Positions 11,691-23,456 of a DNA stretch of 64,000 nucleotides are shown here, piece after piece. Each line of letters starts with the position of its first letter. Position 1 is the first letter of the stretch. Origin of the DNA: Cyclospora cayetanensis (Eukaryota; Apicomplexa; Conoidasida; Eucoccidiorida; Eimeriidae); the NCBI RefSeq assembly GCF_002999335.1, contig NW_020312370.1:124001-188000 (forward strand), given 5' to 3'. The position numbers were made by a program, and so were the translations under genes. The notes under the pieces were generated by a model that saw nothing but the letters and a program-made list of their open reading frames with translations, ran no database searches and was not told where the DNA came from.

Positions 11691-13674
11691 CTACAGAAGC
11701 CACAGCCTCTTGTAGGAAAGCCATACATTCCCGTGCATCCTCAGCCATTGGATTCGCGGAGAACAGCTGGATCGAAGCAAACGAACCTGCCAGCTGTAAT
11801 GCTTTATAAAAGCTCTCAAGCGGCACTTAACTCCAGATGCAATGCACGCATAGTCAAAGTTATCAAGCGTTTCTCAATACCAATCTCGCCTTCACATGCC
11901 CGGGCCCCTAAAAATCCTCAGCATGAAGGGAGACTGGCAGCAACAATGCTCATAGCTACTTCCTCTTAGCGCTCTGCCCACAAACTCACAGCTAGTCGCC
12001 TAGGCCATACGTAGACAGCACAATGCGTCTTCTTGTTTCGAGTTTATAGAATCGGAAGCGGAGAGGGTATACGAAACAGCAAAGCATGTGGAGGATTGTT
12101 TTATTGATCTTCACGAATATATATATATATATAGCCAGAGTATTTGGAAGCGTTTAAATGTGGTTGTGCTCGCTGCATATATGGGGTGCCACAGGCGTCC
12201 TTCCTCCTCAAAACTGGAATCTTGTGGGGGAAGAGCAGCGAGCCGAGGAAGCACTTGCGAGGAACACTTAGGAGTTTCCTATTAAGTTTTCTATCGGTAA
12301 TTGGGCTACGCCTTTCCTCATGGAAGCTCTATGGTGCGTATTAAACTGTATGCACTTCTAGGCTCCCTGCAGTAAAAATTGAAGACTTCAAATCACGAGC
12401 GCTTGCACTAAGTTGCCGAAGAAATCATGGCTCACCCAATTCTCAGGCGTACCAGCACAGACCAAGACAAATTGGCTTATTTGATATGCGCTACGGATTA
12501 GACACCGCCGTACCGTGATTTCTGTTAAGATCCGCATTCGCAAAGGAAACACCAGGGACTGGTTACTAGACTGGCCCCAGAGACTCCCAAGCACTGCAAA
12601 GTCCACATCCAGAAGATCTCAATATAAACAAGCTGAAACTAATAAGAAAACGTTTTGCGTACCCTCAGACATATTTGCTCGGTAGGTTGAGCCAGCAGAC
12701 AGTCGTCGCCGGGTGTACTGCGAACTGGCGCGAGGTGGACCAATAGGAGGGAATATGGGGAAACCAGGAGGTTATAGTGCTTAGCTGCCCAGAAAACGCT
12801 GCACATCACATGCTTCCCATAGTTTTCTTTGATAAAGGCACTGAATGAAGAAATATGGTAACCGACTTCAATTTTTATGACTGACGGCCGACCACGCCTC
12901 ACTAGCACAGCAGTAACCGACCGAATTTATATCTCCCCTTGTTTACATCATTTACATAGCACAGATATTTCTCAGCTTCATGCTATAGAGCCTTCTCATC
13001 ATTAAAAACGAAGAGAAACTACTGTACGCCGCAAACTCTCTGGAGCCTTCAGGTCCCACTTGGCTATCATGTGCGCTCTTCTCTGGGGGCTCTCCTTTTT
13101 GCTCTCACAAATTTAGGTCATTCAGAATTAGGGAAGCGGCTTTGCCTCGCCTTTTAATGAAGCTTCGTTGCTTTCCCGCCTCTGTCTGGGACACGAAACT
13201 TCAGGAAATCCCGACGCAGGGGGCACACGAGCACCCCAGGCAGGTATACGCGGAACGAGGTATCGGGGGGGCAAAGGGCCTTATCAGCCTGGCTGAGCAC
13301 TCTTTGCATTGATTTGTACGTGGCAGGGGATGGAAGGCAGCTTCAAGATCGATGAGCCTGGACCTCCACAATCTGGAATTAAGGAGTAGCTTCAGCCACA
13401 CTTCCGTTTGCCGTTCACGCGGGACTAAACGTGAAAAGATAGGTCCTTGTTGCCGCTCTTTCCTCCTCTGCGTCCATTTGTATGAGAAGGCGCGAGAGCT
13501 AAAAGGCTGCGTGGATGCAGCAGGGCTGCGGAATCTGTCATGGACGTAGCAGAGCCAGTGACCTCGCTGTGGAGGCGATCCAGCGCTTGAAGAAGCATCC
13601 TCTTCATACGACTCTCTGGCAGAGAGCAATACACAAGGATCAGAGGGGATCGTGAAGAAGAAATTTTAGCCAGC
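11691..13674. other. Region without recognisable genes
   Basis: Short open frames on both strands show no family motifs. An AT dinucleotide run lies at about 12118-12132. The distal part (about 13200-13674) is presumably upstream sequence of the NT-C2 gene. The 5' end of element C would be expected in this interval, but I could not identify a terminal repeat. Confidence 0.4.
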
Positions 13675-16600
13675 ATGTCTCGCATGCTGCGTGCTGTGCG
13701 CCACTTGAGGGAGGCCGCGACCAAATACTCCTTTTCTCTGTCTATCGAGTCCCTCAAGATACACCTCGATGAACCAGCTACCATCGTTCTGGACCTCTCT
13801 CGAGGTATTCATAGCTCAGTTTCACGCTTCGCTCGGCTTTTGGGGTCGAGTGTACTGCAAGTATTGCGCCGCCGCCAAATTGGCAGAAACATCTACGCCC
13901 GAAAAAAGACGCATGGCTGCACTGGCAGTGGAGATCGCTCGTAGTCTTGTGAGTGTGAGCGTCTCTGCACAGGCCCCCGTCGGGTGCGTGGATCTGCTGC
14001 GATCGAGGCAGCGAAGGGCGATAACGAGCTGAGTCTCCACATTCCGCTGCATTGCAACGCAACGCTCTTCAAGCCCAAGAGCAGCACCCAGGGCGGACTC
14101 ACTCGCAAGAGGAACAAACAGCAGCCAGATGCTGCTGCTAATGCCGACGATGCAATAGTCGCTTCATCTGATCCGGACGCCTTTCAACCAAAGGAAGCAA
14201 AGCTGCAGGTGGGAAGACGCTGGTGCGCACTCTAAAGTAAAAAGAAACGCCACCCTATCGACGCCCTGAACCCATTGAGTCATTGCTCTCTCCCGCCTTG
14301 CTCTCTTCCGCCTGACACGATGAAGATTCGTGCATAATATGCCTGCCCTTTCCGAGCTGCACATTAAAATCGTTCGATGTGCGACGCTCCCCCGCGGGGC
14401 CTCCCTGCATCCGTGTCTCCGCGCTGTCTCCTACTTCTTTCTTTTCCCCCCCGTATCTTTTGCCTTTCGTTCGATTTGGCTGTTGTAGTCGCTAGCTCTC
14501 TAGGCTTCCGCGCGTGCCAGTCTTAGCTGCATATAGAAGGGTTGCGGGGCACTGGTACAGAGCGAGCTGCACACGTCTTCTGCGAAGAGCGCACCCGATG
14601 TAGCTTCCCAGGATGTCTCTGGACCTGCCTCTCTATAGGTGTGTAATGCTCCCACACCACACTCTGTCTATAGGTTATCGAATTGTCGAGGCAACGCCGG
14701 CTTGGGGGACGTCTTCTGTCTCGCGTGCGCCCCTCACCGTCCACGTCTTTGGCCTCGGTGTTGCCGCGCGATCCTTCCGCCTCTGGCTCCGTCATTGTAT
14801 CCCCCGAGGCAGGAGTAGATGCTCGAGAGGCTGGAGCTGTTGTGGCAGAAGCTGTTTTTGACTTAGCGGGCCTTGTTGCCGCACAAAAGGCAGGGACGCA
14901 AAGGGTGCATCTGCCCCTAACGAAGGCGAAGGGCAGCCTCACAATGTCTTTTTCTTGCACCAAGCTCGAGGCAAATGTGGCAGGTGAAACACGCCCTTGC
15001 GCCTTGAGGGGGCAGAAACATGCAGACGCTGGTGCTCTTCTGCTTCCCGTTGGGGCTGTCGCAGCATCAGCAGCGCACTCGCCGACCGATGCACGAATTG
15101 TTCCGCTGGCTCTGCACTTTGTGCAGTGTGAAATTCCTGTGTGGCTGGCTGGCTGCCTGCCTGCCTGCCTGCCTGCATGTGTGGCGTGCCACTGAAGCGC
15201 CTCTTTTTGCTCTTTGCTTATACAGATGAAGACGACTGCTTGTCCATGTGCTCGGTCCTTGTTTCTCCCCCGCTGAATTCTCGGCTTTCTCCGGCCCAAG
15301 GCACCAAAGGCAAGCGTCCCCTTCTGCTGAAGCACATTCAAAGTCTCCAATCAGCCTTCGCAAGGCGCATCTGCGGCAATAATTCGCCACCCCTGTGGTG
15401 CCGCTTCTCCTTTCGCGCTCACGAGCGCCTCTGCTGTTTTTGGTGCCTCTCTGTCCTTGCCATCCAAGCAACTTCTTGCTGATACTGCTGCTTCCTGACC
15501 TCTGGGCTAGAACGTCGTACGTTGTGTGTTGTGTGTATACACTCCCCGAAGCGAGCCGTGCAGTGTTCGGGGCATCCGCGTGGTGTGTTTTCCCGCAGAA
15601 GTGCTCCACTCGCCGGTAAAAACAGCAAAAGCAGCAAGCGCCTCCGTGTCAACACCTGCAGCAGGAGTAACAAGCCAGCCCTTGGTGTTATGCGTGCCTC
15701 AGACGGCCACGCTGCCTTCTTCTTCGGAGACGTCTACTGCACTGAACCAGACGTTCGGGCAGCAGCAGAACGGGCAGAAGGCGACAGTAGAAGCCGGCAT
15801 CCCACTGAATACGCAGGAAGGGCAAACGAAAGGACTACAAGTGAGCACGCGCAACAGCTGTGCATGCCGTATGTCGGCTGCCTTTTTTGTGCTGCTGCTG
15901 TTGCTACAGGCTATCGTGTGCGGAGTAGGGCTTTTCTCGCAGGAAGTGACTTCCACGGGCACTCCAACGACTCCCATCGAGGTGTCTCCAGCCGAGAGCC
16001 AGCGCTGGCCCCTGCAAGAGCAGCAGCAGGAGCAACAGCAGCAGCAGCAGCAGCGGCAGCTGGTGCAGGAGGATCTCCAGCAGAGGGCGGAGCTGCGCCG
16101 TAAAGATGAATTGATAGCGAGCCTCCAACGCCAAGTAGCCCTGATGGAAGTGAGCCAAACGCAAAAGCCAACTTTGTGTTTTAGAACAAAGTCACATGCG
16201 TGCTCTTGAACAGTGACGGAAGCAGCAGTCCTAGATGCACCAGCGTCCATGAGACGTGAAACAAGGTTACTTAGTTGCACCCACACCCTTGGCTTGCTTG
16301 GAGTTTCAGGCAGAAGACAGGCAAGCAGCAGCTCCGCAGTTAGCGCAGCTTTTCGCGCAAATCGACGAGCTGCACACGGCTCTGGCTGCAGCACAAGAGC
16401 AGCAACTTGCTACCGTAAGTCGCAACATCAGCAACACTGGCGGCAGTACACACGGGCAGTACAAGTTCTGCTGCCGCTCCAGTCAACATACGGCGCGTAA
16501 AGATTCAACGCTCTCAGGCTCATGCTGCTGTGGCCGTCGCTCTTTTTGTGCTGGCTTGGTACTGCATCTGCAGGCTGAGCAGTTACAGCAAGAAAAGGAA

Positions 16601-19128
16601 AAGGCTGACTCTTCAGCAACTGCTGAATTGCAGCAGCAGTTGCAGGCGGCGAAGCAGCAGCTTCAGCATCATGAACAGCAAAACTGCGAGCTCCAGTTAC
16701 GGCTGCAGGAATTGCAGCAGAAGTACGATCAGCAGCAACAGCTGATGTTGCAGGTCCAGGCAGAGAAAGACGGGATGCAGCTCCTTGCGAACACGTACAA
16801 GGTATGCCCAGGTTGCTGCTGCCTCTTCACATGTGGCTGGCATGTAGTTGCAGCCGCCCCTCTACTTCGGTACAAGGCTGCGTGATGGAAATTATGCTCT
16901 GGGATGCTGTTGATATGCTGCAGAAAGAGGTGGAAGACGCGCAGCACCACCAGCAACAGCAGTCACAGCTGATGCAGCAGGACAAGGTAGTGCTGTTATT
17001 GCAGCAGATCGAACAACAAAACATGGAGAACCAGCAGCTCCACAACAAGCTATCGGAAGAGCGAAAGGAACGAGATGCAGCGTTGAAAGAGCTACGACTC
17101 CTGCAGCAGCTGCAGCAGCAACAGCCGATGCAACACGACAATGAAGGTTCCGAGCAAGCAACAGCTCTCCAAAATCAGATCGCCTCGTTACAGCGGCAGG
17201 TAGCGTTTCGGATTGTGTCTGCAATTAAAAACAACAGAGAAAAGCAGAAGAATCAAAATAAGAGCCATACCGACCAACAGCACGAAATAAAAGCGGATCC
17301 GCTTTTATTTCGTGCTGCTGCATCATAGTTCGCGATTCATGAATTTTCTTTCTTGGCAGGGCAGTCTTGCATTGGATCACTGCAGCCATATTTTGAAAAA
17401 GCATTTGAATACCTACCTTGCCTCTCCTGTCTTGCGTATTCGGTCTGCATTTGCAGGTTGTCGAGGCAGGAGAGACAAGGGAGGCCTTGCGCGCATCCAA
17501 AGATCAAACGATCGCCGACCTTACAAAGGCCCTTCAAGAGATGCAGCACAAACAGGTCGATTGCACAGCTGAAAAAGACGCCAAACAGTAGCACCGGCAC
17601 TCGGAGTATCAATGACAACGGCAGATTTGAAATTAGATAGGTGTGACCGTGCTTGTGACTTTTTGTGCGTAGGGACAGACGCAAACACTGCATCAGCAGG
17701 CGCTGCAGAAGCTAAACAGCTACAGAGATGAAGCAGAAGCGCTCAGGTACAGTAGAAGCACCTGCTGCAGCAACCAATGCAGCAGTGGGTGTACTAGAAG
17801 GTTGTAACTAGCTCTTTTGCACGTGCTGCATGAGAAATCCTGGCATCCCATGATGGTGCACAACTTGTATCCCGCTTGAGTTCTCTTTGTAGATACTCGT
17901 GCGACCCTTCATGTGCCTGTGACTGCTAAAGGGAGAAGATTCGGTGTCAGGAGGAGACCCTGCAGCGGCTGCCTACCCAGGCTGCGTGGTCTTGTGCACA
18001 GCAGCAGCACCAGCTCCTCCTGCAGCAGCAACGGGAGTGGCAACAACAGCAACAGGAGCAGCAGCGGCATCATGAACAAGAGCTAGCAGCAAAATCGAGG
18101 CGTATAGAAGAACTTGAGAAGGTTGGTGTAATTCGCTCGTGGGATGCATCCACTGCATGCTTTGCCTTCTTTTTCCATTCAGCTTCGTATGCGTCTTCCA
18201 GTCATGCAGGTTACGCGAGCTGATGCAAGAGGTGTTTCACGCTTATTGACTCTGCAGCTGCGAAGCATTCTGGTGTGTCCCCTGCATGTTTTCTGTAAAC
18301 CTTCTCGCGCTGAAAGCACCGTGATGACGCTCTTGGGGCCTTTTGAATTGGGGCGCTGCGACAGGATCTCGTGCACGCTAAAGTCGAGTTAGCTGCTGCG
18401 GAGCAGCGGCGGCACGAAGACATTGATGCGTTTAAAAAGAAGCTGCAGATGGTAAAGGACACCGTGGTGGCTTACGCGGTTGCGTCCAGCAGCAACGTTC
18501 AGGTGTGCAAACACTCCCGAGTTATCCACCGCTTGTCCAGCTCTCAGTATGCTCGCACAGTACAGATGCATCATTTTGGAAATTTCTGCTGCCTCTTGCT
18601 GGCTTTTATTGCCCCAAAGCGTGCACGAGCCACTCCCTAGAGCTCCTTCTAGAATGTGAAATCCGTGGCTTTTTCACTGCTATTACCCTGTGGGGCCGGC
18701 TGCTCGTGCAGGCACAGCCCACCGTTCAGTCAGATCAAAACAAATCGAACGTCAGCAGCAGGACGAGCAGTATCAATGGGAAGGGCAGCCCTGTGAGGAA
18801 ACTGGTGCACATCAGCTCACTGAAGGCCTTCTTCCGATCCAATGTGAACCCCAGTAGCAACAGCAGCAACAGTTATCCTGTCGTTTCCCGAAGTGCTGGT
18901 GACTCGAGCACCCTTGCAACAGCAGCGAAAGCCAGCAGTCTCACAAATTGCGAGGATCCGTGCATTCGTGCAACGCCTCCAGAGACCCGCGGCTACAAAG
19001 GCCCCCCAGCACCCGTCACACTATTTGGTAGTCAGCCGCAGCCCGGGGCCCCTGTGGGCCCCTCAGTGACGCGTTTCTGCGCGTCAAGCGGAGGGGGGTG
19101 CAGTGTTCTCACGAGCAGTGAGCCTTAG
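13675..19128 (+). CDS. NT-C2 domain protein with glutamine-rich coiled coil
   Basis: Exons joining in phase: 13675-13804, 13973-14208, 14674-14983, 15599-15840, 15943-16149, 16310-16414, 16574-16801, 16924-17199, 17457-17555, 17673-17746, 17932-18121, 18365-18502 and 18712-19128. This gives about 883 aa. The first three exons resemble the N-terminal C2 domain of EEIG1/EHBP1 proteins: SFSLSIESLKIHL, TIVLDLSRG, GDNELSLHIPL, FQPKEAKLQ, then AVFDLAGLV and VHLPLTKAKGSLTMSFSC. NT-C2 domains bind membranes or cytoskeletal adaptors in other eukaryotes. The middle, from exon 5, is a long predicted coiled coil rich in Q, L and E, encoded by CAG-rich exons that mostly begin and end in phase 0. The tail is serine- and proline-rich. 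An extra tiny exon between 18122 and 18364 is possible. The exon 3 start and the 17932 acceptor are the weakest boundaries. Confidence 0.82.
16018..16061 (+). repeat. CAG trinucleotide tract inside the coiled-coil gene
   Basis: An imperfect CAG run encodes a glutamine-rich segment in exon 5 of the NT-C2 gene. Such tracts are abundant in eimeriid coding sequence. Antisense frames through it read as leucine, serine, alanine or cysteine runs and should be ignored. Confidence 0.85.
17278..17317. repeat. Perfect 40-bp palindrome centred on GGATCC
   Basis: Positions 17278-17297 are the exact reverse complement of 17298-17317, with no spacer. The palindrome lies in the intron between exons 8 and 9 of the NT-C2 gene. 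Because of the symmetry both strands can read the peptide HEIKADPLLF. It could form a hairpin in RNA or a cruciform in DNA. The central BamHI-type hexamer makes a cloning or assembly junction a possible alternative origin. Confidence 0.9.
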
Positions 19129-19826
19129 TGAGCCTTTAGGCCACCATGGAAGGCATGGGGAGATTTTTATCGTCAAGTTGTGCCCCTTAGAACAGATACG
19201 GCGAGCTTCTTTCAACTAGCGTTTTAGCCTGTCTACAGCGTTTTCCCCATCCCGCGGCGGTCCTATATGGCAAAGAGGCCTTGCAGCTAGGTGTGTTGCT
19301 TCCCAGCCCGCGGCTGCGCATGTGCCGCATGCCTCCGGCTAGGCATGTGGTCACCGCAAGTGTACTACCTTGGCCATGGTTTCTGCTGACAGCCAGTGCA
19401 ATAGGGTCGCCACAGAAACATTCCTTTGCACTTATAGGCTACAACGCAAGCCTGTTCCGTCCTGTGCAACAGCTGGAGCCGTGTTCCCTCCCACACTGCT
19501 TGCCAAACGAACTGCATAAATATTGCAAGGCGCTCTACTGTAGTATTACTCACATAGAAAACGAAAAATAGTGCTGCACAAACCTCTCGCCGCAGCACAG
19601 CAAGTTCAGGTGCCTTGGCAGGGAAGCCACCACATCCCTTTCACCCCCCCAGTCAATGTGGAGAGACGAGCACACAAGGGGGGAAAGGGCAGCGTGAGGC
19701 GGACAACACAGTAAATACATAGGCAAAACAAAGGCATTACTGCACGTTCGGCCTCGCCACAGAGACTTCAACCTTGTTGTGTGCACTGAAACCTGTCGAG
19801 ACAGCGCAACAGACATAGCACCCTTC
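19129..19826. other. Convergent intergenic region
   Basis: This lies between the 3' ends of the NT-C2 gene (plus) and the NOSIP-like gene (minus). Only short frames without family motifs are seen. It presumably holds both 3' untranslated regions. Confidence 0.5.
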
Positions 19827-22800
19827 CTAGTGCCACTCCTGATGTGGCCCCTCTTTCTTCCGTGGTCGGGAGCGCTGCCGAAGCTGCATTTCCAAGTGCT
19901 GCTGCTTCACTGCTACTCCTGCAAATGGCGTACCTGTGCCTCCGGAAACGAGGGTTACAGTGTCCTTCTTCTCAATAATTCCCGAGGTAAGAGCTCCCTT
20001 TTTACCGAAGACCAATTTCTCCAAATATTCCTGTGCACGCAGCCCCCCGCAATTCGCGCAAAAACTCCCTCGGGAAGATGAGCGCAAAAGTATTCTTGTT
20101 GATAGGCATATTGAAAATGCCGCTCAACGCGGCCTGCGAAGGCGCGCGGTGGACAGCCCGTCTGTACGATCCGGATTCTTGCTATGCACATGTTTCAGGG
20201 TACTTGGCTATCCCGGCAGAAACAAGTTGCGCTTTAGCAGAGCCACAACACGCTAAATGACCAGCAGCCATCGAAAAAGCCTCGTATGTACAGCGGGCCA
20301 TGCTGACGTACCGACCCGATACGATCCTCACAGCGCAGTTCGAAACGCACCAAATGTTTAAGAACGACACAAATAAACACACAGACGAAGCGCTATACGA
20401 AATCAAGCACACTAAGACATACAAGAAGAATGACTTGGCCCGTGGACTTCACTACCGCCGCTTTCTGATGGGAAATCTCCCTCCCGCTGAGCGCGCACAG
20501 CCACCTGCAGCACAAAACAGAAAATATATATCACAGTGGGAAAAAGTACACATGGAGCAATTGCCACTCACACAGGCATGCATGCACAGTCCTTTGAAGT
20601 CATCCCTCCTAGACACTAAAGAGAGGAAGAGACATTCTTCCACCTAGTGCCCAACCAAAAAGGCAGCCACTGAGACACGAAGAAGGCCTCGGAAGTAGCG
20701 TGAGAACATTTGAGAAGACATTCTGTGCAGCTAGTGAGTTCCTCGACAGTTTAATCCTATTTCTGTCGCCAGGCGTGCCACTTCTGGGGCTTGCTATGTT
20801 TGCAAGAACTTCCTGATTTCCCTTCCCAGGGACCCCCCAGTGCGGGGCACTGGGAGCATACAGTTTTGCACCAATCGACAGATCGGTAGAGTTCTCAGCA
20901 GAAGCAGGTATATCCTTCAGTATACGCACAATTCATCAAAAGTGAAGTCCACAATGCGGGCTGCTCCAAAACAGTGGGAACCGTCGGTAACAAACTCTTA
21001 CCGCGTTGTTTCCGTGTCGTCCCTAGATGAAAGGTTCGGTTTCACCTTGACGAGCTGCTTAATGCGCAATGAGGCCCCCGTGATGGGGCAACAAAGACCT
21101 CTGCAGAACAAAAAAACAAGCCGAAGAAGAAAACAATCCACTGGCAGCAACCGGAAGAAACCGCAATGCCACCATTGCCATCCGGAGTACAGTTAGAAGG
21201 ACGCTTGCTGTACACACAAAAAGTAAGAAGTAAGCTGCGATTGCAGATGCAGGAGCGAAGACAGCGCCTCTAACAGATAAAAAAGGACGAAGTCGGGCAT
21301 TCGAACAATGCGCCGCTTGGCGTGTAAACCACGAACCACACGTTCGCTTTCCTAGGGATATTTGGGGAGGAAACTGTACCACGGAAAAATACAGCGTGGA
21401 TAAGATAATACAAACACGAAATTTGCAATGCAAGGCGCACTTCTGGGGTTCCTGGATCTTTGCTTCCGGTTCATCTGGAGTATTCTCTGGCACCTGTACG
21501 CAACCAACAACAAATTCAGAGGTCAAAAAGCCGTGAGAGAGATTCCCTGCGCATTCGCTACGACTACATCAGCAAAGAATGTACACGCTGCCTCAGAGGC
21601 CCATGGGAATCCTTCAGTTCCAGATTTCCAGAGAAGTAACTGACGCCCGAGATTTTTACCCCTCGCCATAATTCTTACCCAAAAGTTCTTTGCTCTTGCT
21701 TCTTCCTTCGAGGTGATAAGTGGCTCTATGAGTGTCTCTCGCTGCGCACAAATCCCAAATCCACATCCTATACCGTACAACACACAAAGCTGCAATATTC
21801 CCGGATGCCATGAACCTTGCACGCCAGCCCCCCTCCCTAGCGAAATAGTGCCAACACCATACAGACCACAGGTTCAAGGGTTCGCTGACAAATTCTTCCG
21901 CATTCTGCGGGGTCATGTTTGGAGCGGCTGCAGCCGATGTGTCCAGACTCAGGGATGCCTCTGTCTCCAAAAACGCCCGCTGTGCTTCTGTGGCTTTTGC
22001 TTCGGCAGCTGCTGCTGCTTCCTAAGACAAAACAGGAAATTCGACTGCATATACGCAACATAGCGAACGAATGCATATAGAGCACTGCAAATATAGTGAA
22101 TCCCGCGGAAATGCATCTTTCAAGGCATCTGCTCAAACAGGACGCGGAATCTTATATCGTTGCGTTTTTCAGCTAAACGTAGCCAAGTGTTTTCATGACC
22201 GTATCCACGAAGGAGATGAAAACTCCGTCTCATAGATCGACCGACGCCACAAAGGAAAAGATGATCGCACCTGCTGTTTGTGTGACTGTAGCGCCTGCCA
22301 CGCCTTTCGTTCCTTTTCTAATTTCTTCTTCTGGGACTCGAAGTTCAGAAAGAGACATTCTTTGCAAAAGAGCAGACCCTGCCGCAGAAACCAGATACAT
22401 AAATGTTCAGCTTTAATGAACCCCAGAGGGTTGCGCCAGCTCAGAAAAACGTTTGTCTAAGCAGGTTTATCGGAGAGAGCAAGGAGAAACCCAAAGGGCA
22501 GCACACTACCTGAGGCGTTGCCAGAGGCATCCTTGCAGGGCTTAGACAAAGCCAGCAACACTCAAAGCGACGGCATGCCCGCGTGTCAAGCCTCTCTTTC
22601 AGCGTTCCAACGCCCAGAGCTGCGTAAAACCCGAAATAACAGCAAAAAGAACAACAGGAAGCAATAGAGAAGCATCACAGCAACGGCCGTGTGCTGTTGC
22701 CATTACCTATGCACTGCGGCAACGAGCCAATGGGGTTCACACACACTGAAACCATCAGTCCTAGAGACTCACCGCGAATCTTTTTGCGCTCATGATACGA

Positions 22801-22842
22801 ATAGAAGGGCGCAGAAGTCGCATTCTTGCTGTGGCGGGCCAT
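19827..22842 (-). CDS. NOSIP: NOSIP-like RING/U-box E3 ubiquitin ligase
   Basis: Homologue of nitric-oxide-synthase-interacting protein, a modified RING/U-box ubiquitin ligase. Minus-strand exons: 22842-22773, 22619-22510, 22378-22271, 22021-21863, 21741-21679, 21493-21441 and 21100-21002, plus a last exon ending at 19827. The N-terminus MARHSKNATSAPFYSYHERK matches the family's MTRHGKN...YTYHEKK. FECCWLCLSPAR and KKKLEKERKAWQ follow. AKNFWVPENTPDEPEAKI and CCPITGASLRIKQL match the FWIP..TPEA and CPMSGKPLR blocks. The tail carries DTVTLVSGGTG then FAGVAVK (family GGTGFAG). Exons between 21002 and about 20130 are unresolved. The second RING half reads GSFCANC in one frame, while an overlapping frame (FNMPINKNTFALIF) also looks plausible just upstream. 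NOSIP has had roles proposed beyond nitric oxide metabolism; a parasite role is unknown. It shares a 615-bp divergent upstream region with OST48. Confidence 0.86.
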
Positions 22843-23456
22843 TGCCGCCTTTAAAGAGTGTAGTCACACCACAGCAGGCGGAGAATCTAGGAGAAAGAGA
22901 GACGAGCCCTCTGGCCTATTGTCGGTGCAGCTAAGCCTGAGCGGCCTAACATTCAATATCCACCTTAGGAGCGCCAGACCTAAAGGGCGATGTCAGAAAT
23001 ACAGTTGCCCGACAGGATTGAGGCATGCGCCAGCCATGCCGTCAAAAAGCACAGCAAACCAGAAATATTACAAACTAAACACCCCATCACCCGCAAAGGT
23101 CTTGCATATCGTGTTTTGGAAGCTTTGTATCGAACTTTTCGTTCCCTCCTTCCCAAAGCCCCAATTGGCATGTGAGAACCAGAGGGCCCCCCTCCCTGTG
23201 GGATGGGGCCTACTCCCGGTGTCTTGGGTTCCCACCGCGTGTTGACTTCTGTTTACGTCTTCGCGTAGATTATCTAGTGCATTTCGTTATTACATCTCAA
23301 CTCTTGCGGAAAAGGCGCCCAAGTGTACATACACTGGGGCTTGGTGCCGCTTTTTCTAAGGTCCAACTCACTGTATGTGGATCTTTTCATTTAGGGCTCG
23401 CATCTCCCTTGTGTGTGCGCCAATCAGACTGCCCAATCTCCAGACGCAGAGAGGCA
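22843..23456. promoter_or_regulatory. Shared divergent upstream region of NOSIP and OST48
   Basis: The start codons of the minus-strand NOSIP-like gene (22842) and the plus-strand OST48 gene (23457) face away from each other across this interval, so both promoters must lie here or within it. I see no TATA element or other motif that I can name with confidence. Confidence 0.5.

Noticed and set aside
15150..15180. CTGC tetranucleotide run as a coding repeat
   Set aside because: It falls in the intron between exons 3 and 4 of the NT-C2 gene; the frame reading LAGCLPACLPAC has no other support.
15699..16394. 231-codon antisense frame with cysteine and serine runs
   Set aside because: It is the complement of CAG-rich exons of the NT-C2 gene; the runs come from the CTG strand.
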